From the NCBI RefSeq assembly GCF_037126465.1, contig NW_026999295.1, positions 558,001 to 622,000 of the forward strand: a stretch of DNA of 64,000 nucleotides. Reading direction: 5' to 3'. The notes beneath the pieces were generated by a model that was not told the origin of the DNA, did not search any database, and was given only the letters and a program-made list of their open reading frames with translations. Below, one piece after another: positions 32,648-43,990 of the stretch (position 1 is its first letter; each line of letters starts with the position of its first letter). The position numbers and the translations under genes were made by a program. The stretch is from Ornithodoros turicata (lineage: Eukaryota > Arthropoda > Arachnida > Ixodida > Argasidae).

Positions 32648-32863
32648 TCACGCTGGTACAGCCGTGTGTTGAACAGGGAGGCACTGACGAACATACTCAT
32701 GGAAGTCACTGACCTTCATGTTTACTTTGGCGGTGGCCTTGGGAAGCAAGACGGAAGCTTCCGACTTCGTCTTTTTGACAAGGTACTCCAGAAGTGCTGC
32801 CGGATACTGGTGCCCGGACAGGTCGATGATTTCCTCCTCGTCCACTACGCATTGCGGGAACAT
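32648..32863 (-). other. Open frame of unknown origin joined to the gypsy fragment
   Basis: 71 codons (MFPQCVVDEEEIIDLSGHQY ... VKKTKSEASVLLPKATAKV) precede the gypsy fragment on the same strand and overlap it in another frame at NTRLYQRDD. I do not recognise the sequence. It might be a diverged upstream part of the same pol or unrelated DNA next to a breakpoint. Confidence 0.25.
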
Positions 32864-32869
32864 GGGACT

Positions 32870-34440
32870 GTCTTGCGTCCCTTGTATTGTTGACTGATTA
32901 GATGAGTCACAAAATTAGTGAGCCCATCTTCCTTATCTTTTAGCCTACCACTCCCTATATCCTTAATTTACTGATTTGCTTTATTTTCCCCAACCAAGTC
33001 AACAACTGAGGCCAGTTCTAAAATCATGAACTGTACCCACATGGTTTTCCAATCCTATTCGGCTGCGCCAATGTAATAATCTTTTTATGGAACCATCTAG
33101 CTATGAAATCACTCGTTCGTTGTCTTCTTCCTTAACCGTTCTTCGGACAGTCCTCTACAATAGTTAGGCAAACTTAGCAACCATTTCCATGTTAATGCAG
33201 TAATTCTGCACTTTGGCTTCCTGGTCTAACAAAACAACTGTTATTTTGGAAAGGTCTCAACAATACGACATATCTGTACCCTGAAACAAACCGCTGATTA
33301 GTAAGTAACTGAATACTGCATTTCATTATGTTTTTCTGCTGGATTACTGGAATTATCTGCACTATGCAGTTACCAAATGAATACTAAATGAAGCAATGAA
33401 ATTGAAGCAACGATTGGATGTACAGGGTCACCAAAGATAAGCTCCGGGGTCTATTCTGCTAGAATGGTTGGTATACGGCATAGGAAATGTTAAGGAGCAG
33501 GCGGTTTTTTAGTTTTCACGATTTATCCACGAAGAATTACATGAAGTGAGCAACCTCACATGAAATTTTTGGACAGGATACATCTTCTAACGTAAAGTTT
33601 AACCTATGAGGGCAATTTTAATTGCATTTATTTATTTTTAATTTATTGCATTATAATTACAAACCCCAGAGTTTATCTTGGGTGACCTTGCATATCGATG
33701 ATCTGCATGCTGTGATTCTGCACATGAAAAGTGAACTTGAAATGCTTTGACCAATGATCTTGCCTGCGTTGTACAAGAAAATCATATCCATGAATTTTAT
33801 CCATATCAATAAATTTTTGATGCAATTTGCATGTGTGCTGATTCGTTTGTGGTTAATGTGTTCTACTTCTACCTCGGCAATCCAGCTTCGAAATGGTGCC
33901 ACTACTGAGGTTGGTTTATAGTCACCATCATGCGAACAACACATAAGCGTAAGTGGAGCATGGTTGCGAACAGATAGATGACAAACTTGGCATGTTGGCA
34001 TACTAAGGAATCGGAATTCCATGACTGCGTGCCATCTTCTATGTGGCATGGTCTCTAACAGACAATGAGCATGTGTGATTGATTTGTGTGAATTCAGCAG
34101 AAATATCAATAAAGTCATTACACCTGAAGCGACTAAGTACTGTTACTAGACAAATATGAACAAACTGTGGCCTTTGTGCACACGTGCAATATAGTGGCAA
34201 GCAAACCACTGTACCAGGAACAAATGCTATTCGCAACACAGTACACAGGGTGCCAGTAATGCAATAACAGTATCCACTCTCGGACTATAATACCATAATA
34301 TATTCGTGCACAATAACCTGTAACATAATGTATACAACAAAATACCCCTTAGCTAGTTGGACTGAAAATAGTTCTGTTAGATAATGTTTCTTCTTACGGC
34401 TTGCCAACTTGTCAGGACTTTCATGTAATTACACACTACA
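32870..34440. other. No recognisable gene
   Basis: AT-rich stretch. A minus-strand open frame at 33657-34118 has no motif and unusual Cys/His content; treated as chance. Confidence 0.4.
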
Positions 34441-34449
34441 CTAGGGAAC

Positions 34450-36720
34450 TTGGGCATTGGAAATTTGCACACGGAAAGCAAAAAGAGAATCAAGGCTTTG
34501 CAAGAAAGACAACGTCGCATGACACAGAAAATCGCCCGACTCGAAATTGTGATTCAGGACCTGATGGCCAAAAATATTCTTCTACAAGAAAATGCGGATG
34601 CAGTAACCAGTATAGCAGGAGCCAACAAAGATCTGTTGTTACGACAGACGGCAAAAAAGAAGAAGCAGGCCCTCCCCAGAAAGTACAGCGCAGAACTGCG
34701 AGCTTTTGCACTCACGTTGCATTTTTACTGTACACCCTCGTACCCACCCTCGTACACTTAGAAAATGGTACCAGACAATTGATGGACAACCAGGATTTTC
34801 GAAAGAACGCATTAAACGCGCTAAAAATGAAGGTAGCAGAGAATCAAGTGAAGGATATTCCAACTCTCTGCACTACGATGGTTGATGAAATGGCAATTCG
34901 CCAACACATTGAATGGGATGGACAAAAATCACATGGCTATGTTGACATCAGGATGGGTGCCAATAGTGATGGTTCAGTGGCAACAGAGGCTTTCGTTCTA
35001 ATGATTGTATCTCTGAACGGCAGGTGGAAGCTCCCATTATAATGGGAGCTTCCATAGTAGCCTATAGGCTACTTTCTAATTGATGGACTATGTGGAGAAC
35101 AGAAGGCTGATTTGGTAAGACAGGGGCTTTCACTTGGAAACGAGGCTGGGTCAGACATTGTCACTAACATGTGATGGAGCAGCATCAAACATGGCAATGT
35201 TGAGAATCTTAGGATGCTCTATGAATGGTGAAGCTGGACTCAACACAAGCTTTCCCCACCACCAAGGAAGACCCCAATGAAGCCAGTTGTGGTCTTCCTT
35301 GACCCTTGTCACATGGTGAAGCACGTGCGGAATGCACTTTGCCAGAAGCAGAGCTTTATTTACACTGACAGTGGAAAAATATGTTGGAGCCACATTGAAA
35401 TGCTTCATTTCACTCAATAAAAAGAAGAAATTCATGCTGGCAACCGGCTGAGGGCGGCACACTTGCAGTGGCAGAAACAGCCCATGAAGGTGCGACTAGC
35501 TGCTCAGCTGCTGAGTGCATCAGTAGGAGATGCATTGCAGCACTGTCGTCAAGTGTCTCTACCAGGTTTCAGTGATACAGAGCCAACAGAGAAGTTCCTC
35601 CGTGTCATCAACAGTGTTTTCGACATTCTGAACTCCAGAATCATTCGACAGCACTCTTGGAAGAAGCCTCTTTGTGCAGAGAACATTTCACGAGCCCGGA
35701 CTTTCCTCAATGAAGCATCCTCGTACCTGGAGGCACTACGAACATCTGACACAGGACAGCTATTAGTAACCACCAACAGGAAAAGGGGATTTGTAGGGTT
35801 CCTCATCTGTCATCGCAGGATATTGCAACTCTACGAAAACCTTGTTGAAGACATCGAAGATTCGGTACCTGCAGGCATATAAAGCGAGCCAAGACCACTT
35901 GGAGCTCTTTTGTGGAGCAATCCGTGCTCACGAAGCATGCAATAACAATCCTACAGCTCGACAGTTAGCATCGGCTTTCAAGAGACTGATCATTCACAAC
36001 GAGATTGGTGCAGCTTCAACTGGTAACCGCTTACCCCTGGAAAACATAAGCATCTTAGACGTCTCCTGTGGGGTACAGCCCCGTTCCGAAGAAGTCATCA
36101 ACTGGTCAGCAAGCAGACGATAAATAAGTTAAAGCGGTGAAGAAAGCACATTTCGAATCCCTGACCATGACAATCTACAAGACCCCACAGAACTATCGCT
36201 GTTCGCTGACACAATTGTCAAATACATAGCTGGATTTGTAGTTCGCTACATCCAAAAATGCTTGAAATGTGAGACGTGTGTGGAAGCACTATCTGTGCCA
36301 GCAGCAGGTCTTCCTGAACACTCGCTAATTCGTCAGAAAAGTATGAGCTGGCTAGTGTATCCTTCACAGGACGTCATCCGTGTGTGCCAGAGAAAGTGTT
36401 CAGGTCAACAATGCTTACCTCAGCCTCAGACGCGATTTATTGTCGGCAACAGGGCTGCTGAAGAAAATGTTGATGGATGTAATGGCTGGCATTATCACGA
36501 CAGATGTTTTCTCAGTGCTTAACGACAATCATGTGCTCGAACATGAGCCGCTAGAGAACCATATTTCCATCTTATAAAATGCATAGCGCATAAGTATTTA
36601 GATGTCCGCCTTCATCATGCCACAAAGTCTGCGACAGCAAGTCGTCACTTACAAAGGTGTCGCCAGATGTTTACGAAGCTGACGTTATTCAAGGGACAAT
36701 GATCATGACAACTGCTAAGT
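34450..36720 (+). pseudogene. P-type (THAP9-like) transposase pseudogene
   Basis: Plus strand, several frames. In order: a coiled coil (SKKRIKALQERQRRMTQKIARL), YSAELRAFALTLHFY (34690), MVDEMAIRQHIEWDGQK and GYVDIRMGANSD (34880), FVLMIVSLNGRWKLPL, then FLDPCHMVKHVRNAL (35300), a long piece SASVGDALQHCRQ ... GFVGFLICHRRILQL (35510-35840), SQDHLELFCGAIRAH then NNNPTARQL (35890), and YIAGFVVRYIQKCLKCETC (36220). These match the conserved blocks of P-element and THAP9 transposases. Numerous frameshifts and stops make it non-functional. No TIRs were found, so its limits are unknown. It is better preserved than the 3.8-6.3 kb copy and belongs to a different subfamily. Confidence 0.85.
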
Positions 36721-37789
36721 TTTTTTTTCACCTTTTACTCGTTTATGTACATTACATCTCCCATTTTGTTAGTAGAGTGCTTGAAGTTGCAAGCGTAATA
36801 CAGGAGAACCATTTCAAGGCACCTATTTGTTCTGTCAGCACTTCACCTAAGTTCAACAAGTTTGTTGTGCTGCCTCGATCTTAATGATACCCAAGTATCC
36901 CACTGGAGCCTTGTTGTATTTACCTACATCTGGATATTGTTGTACGAAAGCTTACGTTATCATCAACGTTTTGTTTGTGTGCTACTTCGTGATAGTTTCA
37001 CTTGATGCTATAGACGTATTTCGATTTATTGTTGGAGCAGATTGTAAATAATTTAGGATGCTTGATATGTACGATACATCACATCGCGATTTGAACAAAT
37101 CACTGCAAGGCACAATTGTGATTTTAATAAGGCTTCAGATGGTCGTCGCTTGACTGATGTCGAAAGAGCATCGAAAGTATCTTCCTCAAACATCCAGTTG
37201 ATATGATGCATATCGAACGAGAACCCTTATGTTGTCCAAATGTGGCTCAACGTTGAGATGTACTGGTGCTACACTGTATTAGCATACTCAAGATGAAATG
37301 CTGCAACAAATATGGTACAACGGAATCGTATTATCAAGGGCCGAGCGAATAAAAATACGTTCACAGGGCCCGGCTCACATGTCATTTGGCTGAAAACCAT
37401 CTCAAAAGGGCATTTAGAGTCACTTCTCCGAAGAAACCAGGTTGTGCGTTCACAACTAAAACTCTTCGAACTTTCTTTCGACACCAAAATTTACTCCCGT
37501 TCAGGAAGGTGCTGCTCTTGTACTCAACTATGCATGTCACCTAGAGCACCTAGACATGGAAGCTGCCATGTTTCCGCTGGGCAAGACCATCCCACAATGC
37601 TTTGCGCAGCTCCGCCGACCCGACACGCTCGCTCCCGTAGAGAAACGCGCTAGGTGCCCCTCCTTGCTCTCCTACCTTCATGCATACACTGCATATGCAG
37701 TACACATGAAAAACACAGTTTTACAAGTATTACAATGCAGAAAGGTTCAAAGGACTAGTATGATGCATAAGAAGACGTAAAAAAACACA
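36721..37789. other. No recognisable gene
   Basis: No domain-bearing frame or clear repeat boundary. Confidence 0.45.
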
Positions 37790-37799
37790 CATATTTTAG

Positions 37800-39158
37800 A
37801 ATAATTACATACAGAAACTTTATTTTATCAACAATTTCGATATGGCAATTGTCCAAATATAAGTTGGGAATTGCGGCTAAGGGCTTGTTCTTTGCCCTGA
37901 ACATAACTGCCTTGGTTTTTGTCGGGTTTATTCGAAGTGAATTGTTTTCGGCCCATTTATTTATTTCAAATAAGATATCATTTCCCTCTTTTAATAGTTC
38001 CTCAGGGGTCCGTCCTGCGATAAGTATTGTCGTGTCGTCGACGTACAGAATGAATTTTGCCGTGTTTGATATTTTACCTATGTCGTTAACATACAAATTG
38101 AAGAATAATGGTCCGAGATCGAACGCTACCTTGTGGCACACCTGTGGATACACTAAGAGCCTCAGCACGGCTCCTCCCAGCACTACTTGCTGCGTTCTAT
38201 TTTGTAAGTATGACGCGATAAGGCTTAATGGTAGGCCCCGCACTCAATCCGTAGTGCTCTAGTTTTGACAAGACAAGGTCAAAGGCCTTGGAGAAATCTT
38301 GAAAAATAGTTCGTGTTGTTTGTTTCGCATCGCATCATTTGTTTCGAGACATCGCGATTGTCTCGTTTATAACTGTGGGATTAGGCTGGGGGCTATTCCT
38401 TGCAATTGACGTAAAATAAGTGTTAAACTCAATGGCCAGCTCATCTTCACTTACTTCTCGTCGCTAAATAAGACACTACTTGGTATCTTCGAGGCCGAGC
38501 TGCCGCGCACTATTCAGTTTCTGCCATGTTACTCGTGCGTCATTAGTATCAGTGAACAGTCTACCATAGTAGTCCTCCTTTGCTCGCCTGATTTTAGAGT
38601 TGCTGCAAGTGCTCCTGGAGTCTCGTTCTTAAAAACGTCTTGTATTTGTCGTTTCGGTTTTTTAATGCACGCATGCATAGGCAGAAAGTTTTCAATCTGC
38701 CGGAGGGGGCGAGGGCACAATCCCCCCCTTTCATGCACAGAGGTCGGGCAGGGTGTCTGGAATTCATTCCGTGTTGCGACGTTGTGAGGCAAATATTTAC
38801 AGGACTTTCATGATCACTCGCATGAAACACGCGATTCTTAGGATATCCCTCGAAACTTTCATCTTGAGTGTCAGCTGGGCAGACTCCGCGGAGGGGGCCT
38901 GACCCCCCCTGGGAAAGTTCCGGGGGGGGGGGGGCTCAGGCCCCCAAGCCCCCCCCCACCCCACGCAGTCGGCGCCTATGCACGCATGGGTTCCATTGTC
39001 ATCCACGGCTTCCTTGCTTTTCTAGTTCGCACCTGCTTACGAAACGGGAACGCTGCATTGTAGCAGTCTAATAACTTTTTCCGGAATACGTTATATACAT
39101 CTTCGGGATCGCTATATTTAGGATTGGCTCCAGTCTGATGAGTGTATGAGAGCCTCAA
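37800..39158 (-). pseudogene. CR1-like reverse transcriptase remnant
   Basis: Minus strand. Reads YSDPEDVYNVFRKKLLDCYN at 39100, then across the 302-bp insertion ALKNRNDKYKTFL. From 38243: LIASYLQNRTQQVVLGG, a damaged LGPLFFNLYVNDI, and FILYVDDTTIL, the polymerase active site with YVDD. Then LRINPTKTKAVMF, after which the similarity is lost near 37800. Frameshifts break it. In an active element this enzyme would prime on nicked DNA and copy the LINE RNA. Confidence 0.85.
38665..38988. mobile_element. 302-bp insertion with 11-bp duplication
   Basis: The insert is 38676-38977, flanked by ATGCACGCATG at 38665-38675 and 38978-38988. Removing it and one duplication rejoins the reverse transcriptase frame (MTMEPM...ALKNRND). 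The ends are weakly inverted (CATAGGC and GGCGCCTATG). It contains a run of G (about 38922-38934) and C-rich tracts. No coding capacity, so a MITE-like element of unknown superfamily. Confidence 0.82.
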
Positions 39159-39245
39159 ATGTCCTAAGGTCCTTCTCGGTCATAGATCTAGTCCAGGTCT
39201 CATTTTTAAGACTGTGCCTTTGTCTCAATTTTAAGGACATGGTCG

Positions 39246-39823
39246 CTAATGGCAGCACTCACCAGTCACCACTCCTCTGCACGACACAAGTTCTGGGGGA
39301 GAGTTTGTCACAAATAAATCCAAAAGCGTGCATGAATTGGTCGTCACCCTTGTCGGTATATCTATAACGTTGTGCATATCGTGTGAACGTAACATATTGG
39401 AAAATTCCCTTTGTGGTTTGGATGACTCAAGCATGTCCATGTTGAAATCTCCACCCAATACCAGCGTACATTTTTCTTGATGAAAACTCTCAAACAATGT
39501 TTCTAATACACTGAGAAGTGGTGACAGGTCCCTTTGAGGTGGGCGATATACGACACTGTATATGCTTTTACGACTTTTTAAGCTCACAATTTCATAATCG
39601 CAGGTAGTAATGGAACTTGTTCCAATATTTCGCAGTTCAGATTTTTATCCGCAAGTATGGCAACACCGCCACCTCGTTTATTTTCCCGATTCAGGTAAAA
39701 ATGGTCATATTCCACGTGGCTAATATAATCAAAAGGCCCTCGACACCATGTCTCCGTAAGCATCACTACGCTTATTTTCACAGGAAAATTCGAAAGGAAT
39801 AAAGGAATATCTCTATTGCTCAT
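39246..39823 (-). pseudogene. LINE AP-endonuclease remnant
   Basis: Minus strand, two frames. The first holds VVMLTETW (catalytic Glu) and KRGGGVAILAD. The second holds YSVVYRPP, LVLGGDFNMDML (the Asp/Asn pair) and DIPTRVTTNSCTLLDLFVTN. The closing ISDHV motif is in a third frame at about 39240. All the expected blocks of an APE-type LINE endonuclease are thus present but split by frameshifts. This enzyme nicks the target site to start reverse transcription. Confidence 0.88.
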
Positions 39824-39990
39824 CTGATTTATTACGTACAGATTGCGCGTTCAAATGTACACAGTTTAGCATCTGTGAACTTGATTGCATAGCTATCTCG
39901 CTTGTGGACAGATAACAGGGCTGATTCATTACAAGAAAAAGATGAAAAATCAGGAATTCTTGCGAAAGGTGGGAACCACTGTTATGCATG

Positions 39991-40640
39991 TCATTTTATT
40001 TTATCTAGGTCAGCAGGTGAATCAATTCGTATGGAAGGCTGTCCGTCACTCTTTCTAACGAAAATGTTACCACGTGATGTCCGAACGAAGGAATAGGATT
40101 TTTCTTTAGCCTTCATGCGCGCGAGCCAGATCAGCCTCCCGACCTGCTCTGTAAGGTTTTCTTGGACATACACTGATTTCATGTGGCTCAGTGGCCTTAG
40201 TTTGTTTCTTCGTGACACCCAAATATCTCTGTGTAATCGGTTTACAAACCTTACTATGATAGGTGGTGTTTTGTTCGGCTTAGCAGGCAGACGATGTATT
40301 GCCTCAATATTCTCCGTGATAAGAAGTGGTAGGTCGAGAGCGGAAGCAATCGTATTTACCTTTCCGAGGAGATCTTCTTTCTCTGTCTCTTCTATACCGT
40401 GAATTTCTATGTTGTTTCTTCTATTGTACTGATCTAGATTGTTCACTTCAGCACGTGCTCACTTCCTCGTTTGTGCCTTGCCATTCTAGCACAGTTAGAC
40501 GTCGTTTGACATCCTGAATTTCATTTCCTTGTTCTCATACTTTGTCTAGAATGTCATCATGCTTAGTTGACAGCATCTCGACTGCTGTTTCGATGTTGTC
40601 AACAGTGGACTTCATTGTTAGTAGTATATCCACGTTCGTT
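39991..40640 (-). pseudogene. LINE ORF1: coiled coil + RRM-like domain
   Basis: Minus strand. A heptad-like stretch (ADIKTNVDILLTMKSTVDNI ... EMLSTKHDDILDKV, about 40530-40650) is followed, after a frame break, by an open 151-codon piece: YNRRNNIEIHGIEE, EAIHRLPAKPNKTPPIIVRF, YVQENLT, and RGNIFVRKSDGQPSIRI ending at 39991. This is the ORF1p RRM-like and C-terminal arrangement of L1/CR1-type LINEs, an RNA-binding chaperone of the LINE particle. The start of the protein lies on the other side of the 1.2-kb insertion. Confidence 0.82.
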
Positions 40641-40674
40641 TTGATGTCAGCGAGACAAACAAGGCTCACAGTTA

Positions 40675-41885
40675 TGGCACATCTGCTACTCGAAACGAGA
40701 AAGAAAGAAAAGACGCTTTGACGGTGGGCAAAAAGTCGGATGACGGTAGGCCAACGACTCTTTCGGCCAGCCAACGTTGGCGCAATGTTGCATAGTGATA
40801 GGCAGAGCGATGTTTGGCAAGCCTCCGGCTAGGGGGCAGATCTGTACAAAGAAACGAGCTCGTTGGCCAAGCACTTGCCAAGCATGGCAGCCAAGCTCTT
40901 GCCACGCTTGGTTCAATCTCGGTATGTTGCCTTGGGGAGAGGGAAACGCGGAATGGTGTAGCACTGCATAAGTTCAACTTTCGATTGGTCAAGTGATTGT
41001 CTCGAACCAAGAGCAGTAAGAAACAGAGACATTATATTCATGGTGAGCTAATACGACAAGCAATTCCTGATTTCAGTGTTGTTTGTGTACGCGTCCAATT
41101 AAACTTATACACCTCACGCTTCATTTTGACTCACACGCGAGCAGGACTCTCGAATTTGTGGAAGCTCGCGAGACAAACCTATGTATAGTACCTGCTGTTC
41201 TTCCCCAGGAAAGAAATGCAATTTTTTTTCTTTATTGTGAGCTGTTTTATTCTAGTGATCTCGGGCATATTGCGAGCTTTTATGATTCTCCCCCTACGCC
41301 GTTACCCTACGCCGCGAGACAATTGAGTATGAATACGAGCGACGCCACAGGACGGCTTTGGACTAACTTGGCACAATGCAGGCTGGCCAATTCTTGGCAA
41401 ATCATTGGCCAGGGTACAGATCCGTATCAAGAAACAAGCTTTTTTGCAAGGACGGCCTAACGACTTATAGGTCGGAAGCACACGCCGGCCCGGCATTTTG
41501 CCTGCATTGTTTTTCTCCTTGGGGGGGGGGGGGCAGCCAAAGCTGCATGGTGCGGCGCGCTGCTTAATAGTTGGGCCATGCATTTTTTGGCAATGGGCCG
41601 TGGCTGGCCAATGCACAGGTGTTGTTCCATGGGCCATTGTAGGGCCCACGTTTACCCAATCAGTACCCAAGCTTGGTTCCTTATTGGCCAGATATCGGCC
41701 CTACATCTGTCAGGTCGGCCCTCTACATTGGCACGAGCTTGTGCCGACCAATGTGTGTGTGTCGGCCCGAGTGAGGTCATTGTCAATCCCCAACCTTGGC
41801 TCAAGCTTTTTTTTGCAAGCTTCGCCCGACAACTTTTAGGTTAGAAGCAGATGTCGGCCCAGCGTTTCGCAAATATTGCTTTTCC
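40675..41885. mobile_element. 1.2-kb insertion splitting LINE ORF1
   Basis: This stretch separates the ORF1 PHD-like finger (41890-42170) from its coiled coil. It carries many GGCCAA/TTGGCC words, G-runs (41521-41533), and on the plus strand the second MS-TKSSKK unit (40988-41270). I could not define TIRs or a duplication, so the exact edges are estimates. It may contain more than one element. Confidence 0.55.
40988..41270 (+). repeat. MS-TKSSKK unit, copy 2
   Basis: Homologue of the minus-strand unit at 31660-31947. The ATG at 40997 starts MSRTKSSKKQRHYIHGELI. Later homology (TLHFDSHASRTLEFVEARE, then VLPQERNAIFF) is in another frame, so at least one indel separates the halves. The copies occur in unrelated surroundings, which suggests mobility. 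Function unknown. Confidence 0.5.
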
Positions 41886-41889
41886 CGCT

Positions 41890-42170
41890 AGGTAATTGCT
41901 CTTGGATGGAATTCATAGTGCAATCTGGTTCTTTTTGTTTTTGGTTGCTGCGAGCCTTAGCTGTGACGCACGTAGCACATCTCCATTTGCTCTTGTCAGA
42001 AGTCATTTTGCGGTATGTCTGCTCGGATACGTCGGAGCATTTTCCATCATGATACAGAAATGTACACTCAAGGCACTTCAAGAACGCGTCATCACTATCA
42101 CATTCTTCTTGACATGAAGTACAACGATCATCCGACTTCTCGCTGTTACACTGTTGCAGTCAGCGGCAAT
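41890..42170 (-). pseudogene. LINE ORF1 N-terminal PHD-like zinc finger
   Basis: Minus strand. Reads RCTSCQEECDSDDAFLKCLE then CTFLYHDGKCSDVSEQ and KWRCATCVTAKA: a Cys4-His-Cys3-like spacing with CxxC, CxxC, H-x4-C and CxxC, as in PHD fingers found at the start of ORF1 in several CR1-group LINEs. The frame reads on to NSIQEQLPSGK before the insertion edge at about 41885. Confidence 0.8.
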
Positions 42171-43697
42171 TACAGAAATGCAGAATCTAATTGAGGGTGT
42201 TTAAGAGGGCATATCAGATCTCCGTCCCAATGTATTTCCTATATAGAACATATTTTATGCTTTTTCTCGGTAACCACCACGCAAATTTTAACGCGGGTGG
42301 TTTCACTATCAAGAGGAAGACGAGGTGAATCGGATAACGTTAATGCATTTTTGATACATGTCGCACGTATTTTACGGCGCCGTTACGAAAAAAATACACA
42401 ATTTTTCTCCTCCCTCTTTGGACAGGTTTTTATTAAACTTCTATAGCCATTTCGAAAAAAAAAAAAAAAAAACTTCCCGAATCGGAAGTTCAGGAATCGT
42501 AGACACCAAATTTATATGTCTACCACTTTTCGTTTTTATAAAAAAGCATGAAATGTGAGTACGCGTAAACACCAACTGAAAACCCAGTGAAACACATCAT
42601 TCTGTGTTGCCATCTGGTGACGCGAAAGGAAAACCGCGCGGACCGTATCCTATCGCCGAGCAAGCGGTGCGCATGCACACGTACTGCTGGCTCCTTTCTC
42701 CTCTTTACTTTCATGGACCGCTGACTTAGGGCATGACCTTGGAGACCAGAACAAAAGCTTACTTAGCTGTTCGTAAAGGGGTTATCGTCTGAGCATTGTC
42801 GCGGCCCGTGTAATGTAAAGAAAAAGCACACCGAGACTAACAACCCTCTTCTTTTTGCAGTGCGCGTATAGAGAGTGAGATGAGTTTATTAGCTTCACAT
42901 GAAACGTCAATTTGGCCGGGTTTGTGCTTACTCAGTCAACTTACTCATGAGACTAACGAGAGTCCATCGTATATTTACGGTTAGTAGAAGGTCGATTTTA
43001 CAAACATTCCAGTAACGTTCAACAGGACTGCCCTGTAATGTTCGTAATGTTGAAACAGCGAGCAAGCGGATTACACACAGATAAATGTTCCTCAGGATAA
43101 CGGCATTTAGAACTGCAGCTTTCTTTGCTCTTCTCTTTCTCTCTTTCATCGATCGATCTATTTTTCTTTTTATCATTATTATTTTCTTTTTTTCATCAAC
43201 GCTCCACGTGAACCAATAAGAAAAATCGATCAAGCGACCGCTGCACAATTATTTCCGCCCACACAATGAGCAACCGTCTTTTCTGGAACCCAAATTCACG
43301 TTCGCGAAACAAGGAAAACCAACGACAATGCTCGATTGCTTCGTACAATGATATGCCGTGGTTAAAAGTCCGACATCACTATTTACCACACAAACTCAAC
43401 GAATTTCGATGTCTGTCCAAGTCATTTTAGTGAACGAAATCCACATTTTTGGGTGGTGCACGATTCCCCGAATTTAAACTCCCCCGTCCCGATTCCCCCG
43501 GCACGAAACAACCGGCTCATCTCCGCAGCCCCCAATTCACCCGTCGCGTTTCCCCCGCCTTAGTGCAGTGACTCGCAAAGGTTACAGCAGAAGAATGGCT
43601 TGGGAGACGAAACACTTTTTTCGTCCTTTATTTTTAAATGGCGAGGCTAAAGCGTGTCATGTCTATATGCCGCAAAAATGCCGAATTTTGATGTGGA
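42171..43697. other. No recognisable gene
   Basis: A CCCCCG-rich patch (43475-43560, containing CCCCCGTCCCGATTCCCCC) has a loose reverse-complement counterpart at 56680-56755. Otherwise no domain or repeat boundary. Confidence 0.4.
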
Positions 43698-43702
43698 ACT
43701 CT

Positions 43703-43962
43703 TGTGGAAACCTACGTTCCCACAACCTCGGGGCGTCAGCCCGTCCGTTCCGTGCGCGAGGAAGCAAGCAGCACAACAGAGATTCAAACCAACATACCAA
43801 GTTTATTTTACGTTCAGACAGAATCAGACCTTCGGCTTGCCACCCAGCAAAACCAACTGCCCCTCTTCCCTTTTTGTGCGGCTTTTAAATCCATCGGGGA
43901 ACGCCCCCACGGTCCCGACCGGTTCCCTCCGGTGTCGTTATCAGACTGATGTGGTTGCCACA
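43703..43962 (-). repeat. 3' LTR of the gypsy element
   Basis: Matches the 54164-54422 LTR almost perfectly. It is preceded on the minus strand by the polypurine tract at 43963-43976. Confidence 0.93.
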
Positions 43963-43976
43963 CTCCCCCTCCTTTT
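43963..43976 (-). promoter_or_regulatory. Polypurine tract
   Basis: AAAAGGAGGGGGAG on the minus strand directly abuts the 3' LTR, as needed for plus-strand priming. Confidence 0.88.
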
Positions 43977-43990
43977 AGCTTACACAGACA

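Larger units (their letters stand above)
37790..42170 (-). mobile_element. CR1-like LINE, decayed, with two insertions
   Basis: Minus strand. From 42170 down: ORF1 with a PHD-like zinc finger, coiled coil and RRM-like domain, then an AP endonuclease, then reverse transcriptase with YVDD. Frameshifts and stops occur in each part. Two later insertions split it: about 40675-41885 (inside ORF1) and 38676-38977 (between endonuclease and reverse transcriptase, 11-bp duplication). The 3' part of the reverse transcriptase and the tail are missing at about 37800. The domain order is that of CR1/L2-group LINEs. Confidence 0.88.

Noticed and set aside
38922..38934. Long G-runs here and near 28386, 41521 and 26116 as biological signals
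   Set aside because: Homopolymers of this length are prone to sequencing and assembly error, so I draw no conclusion from them.
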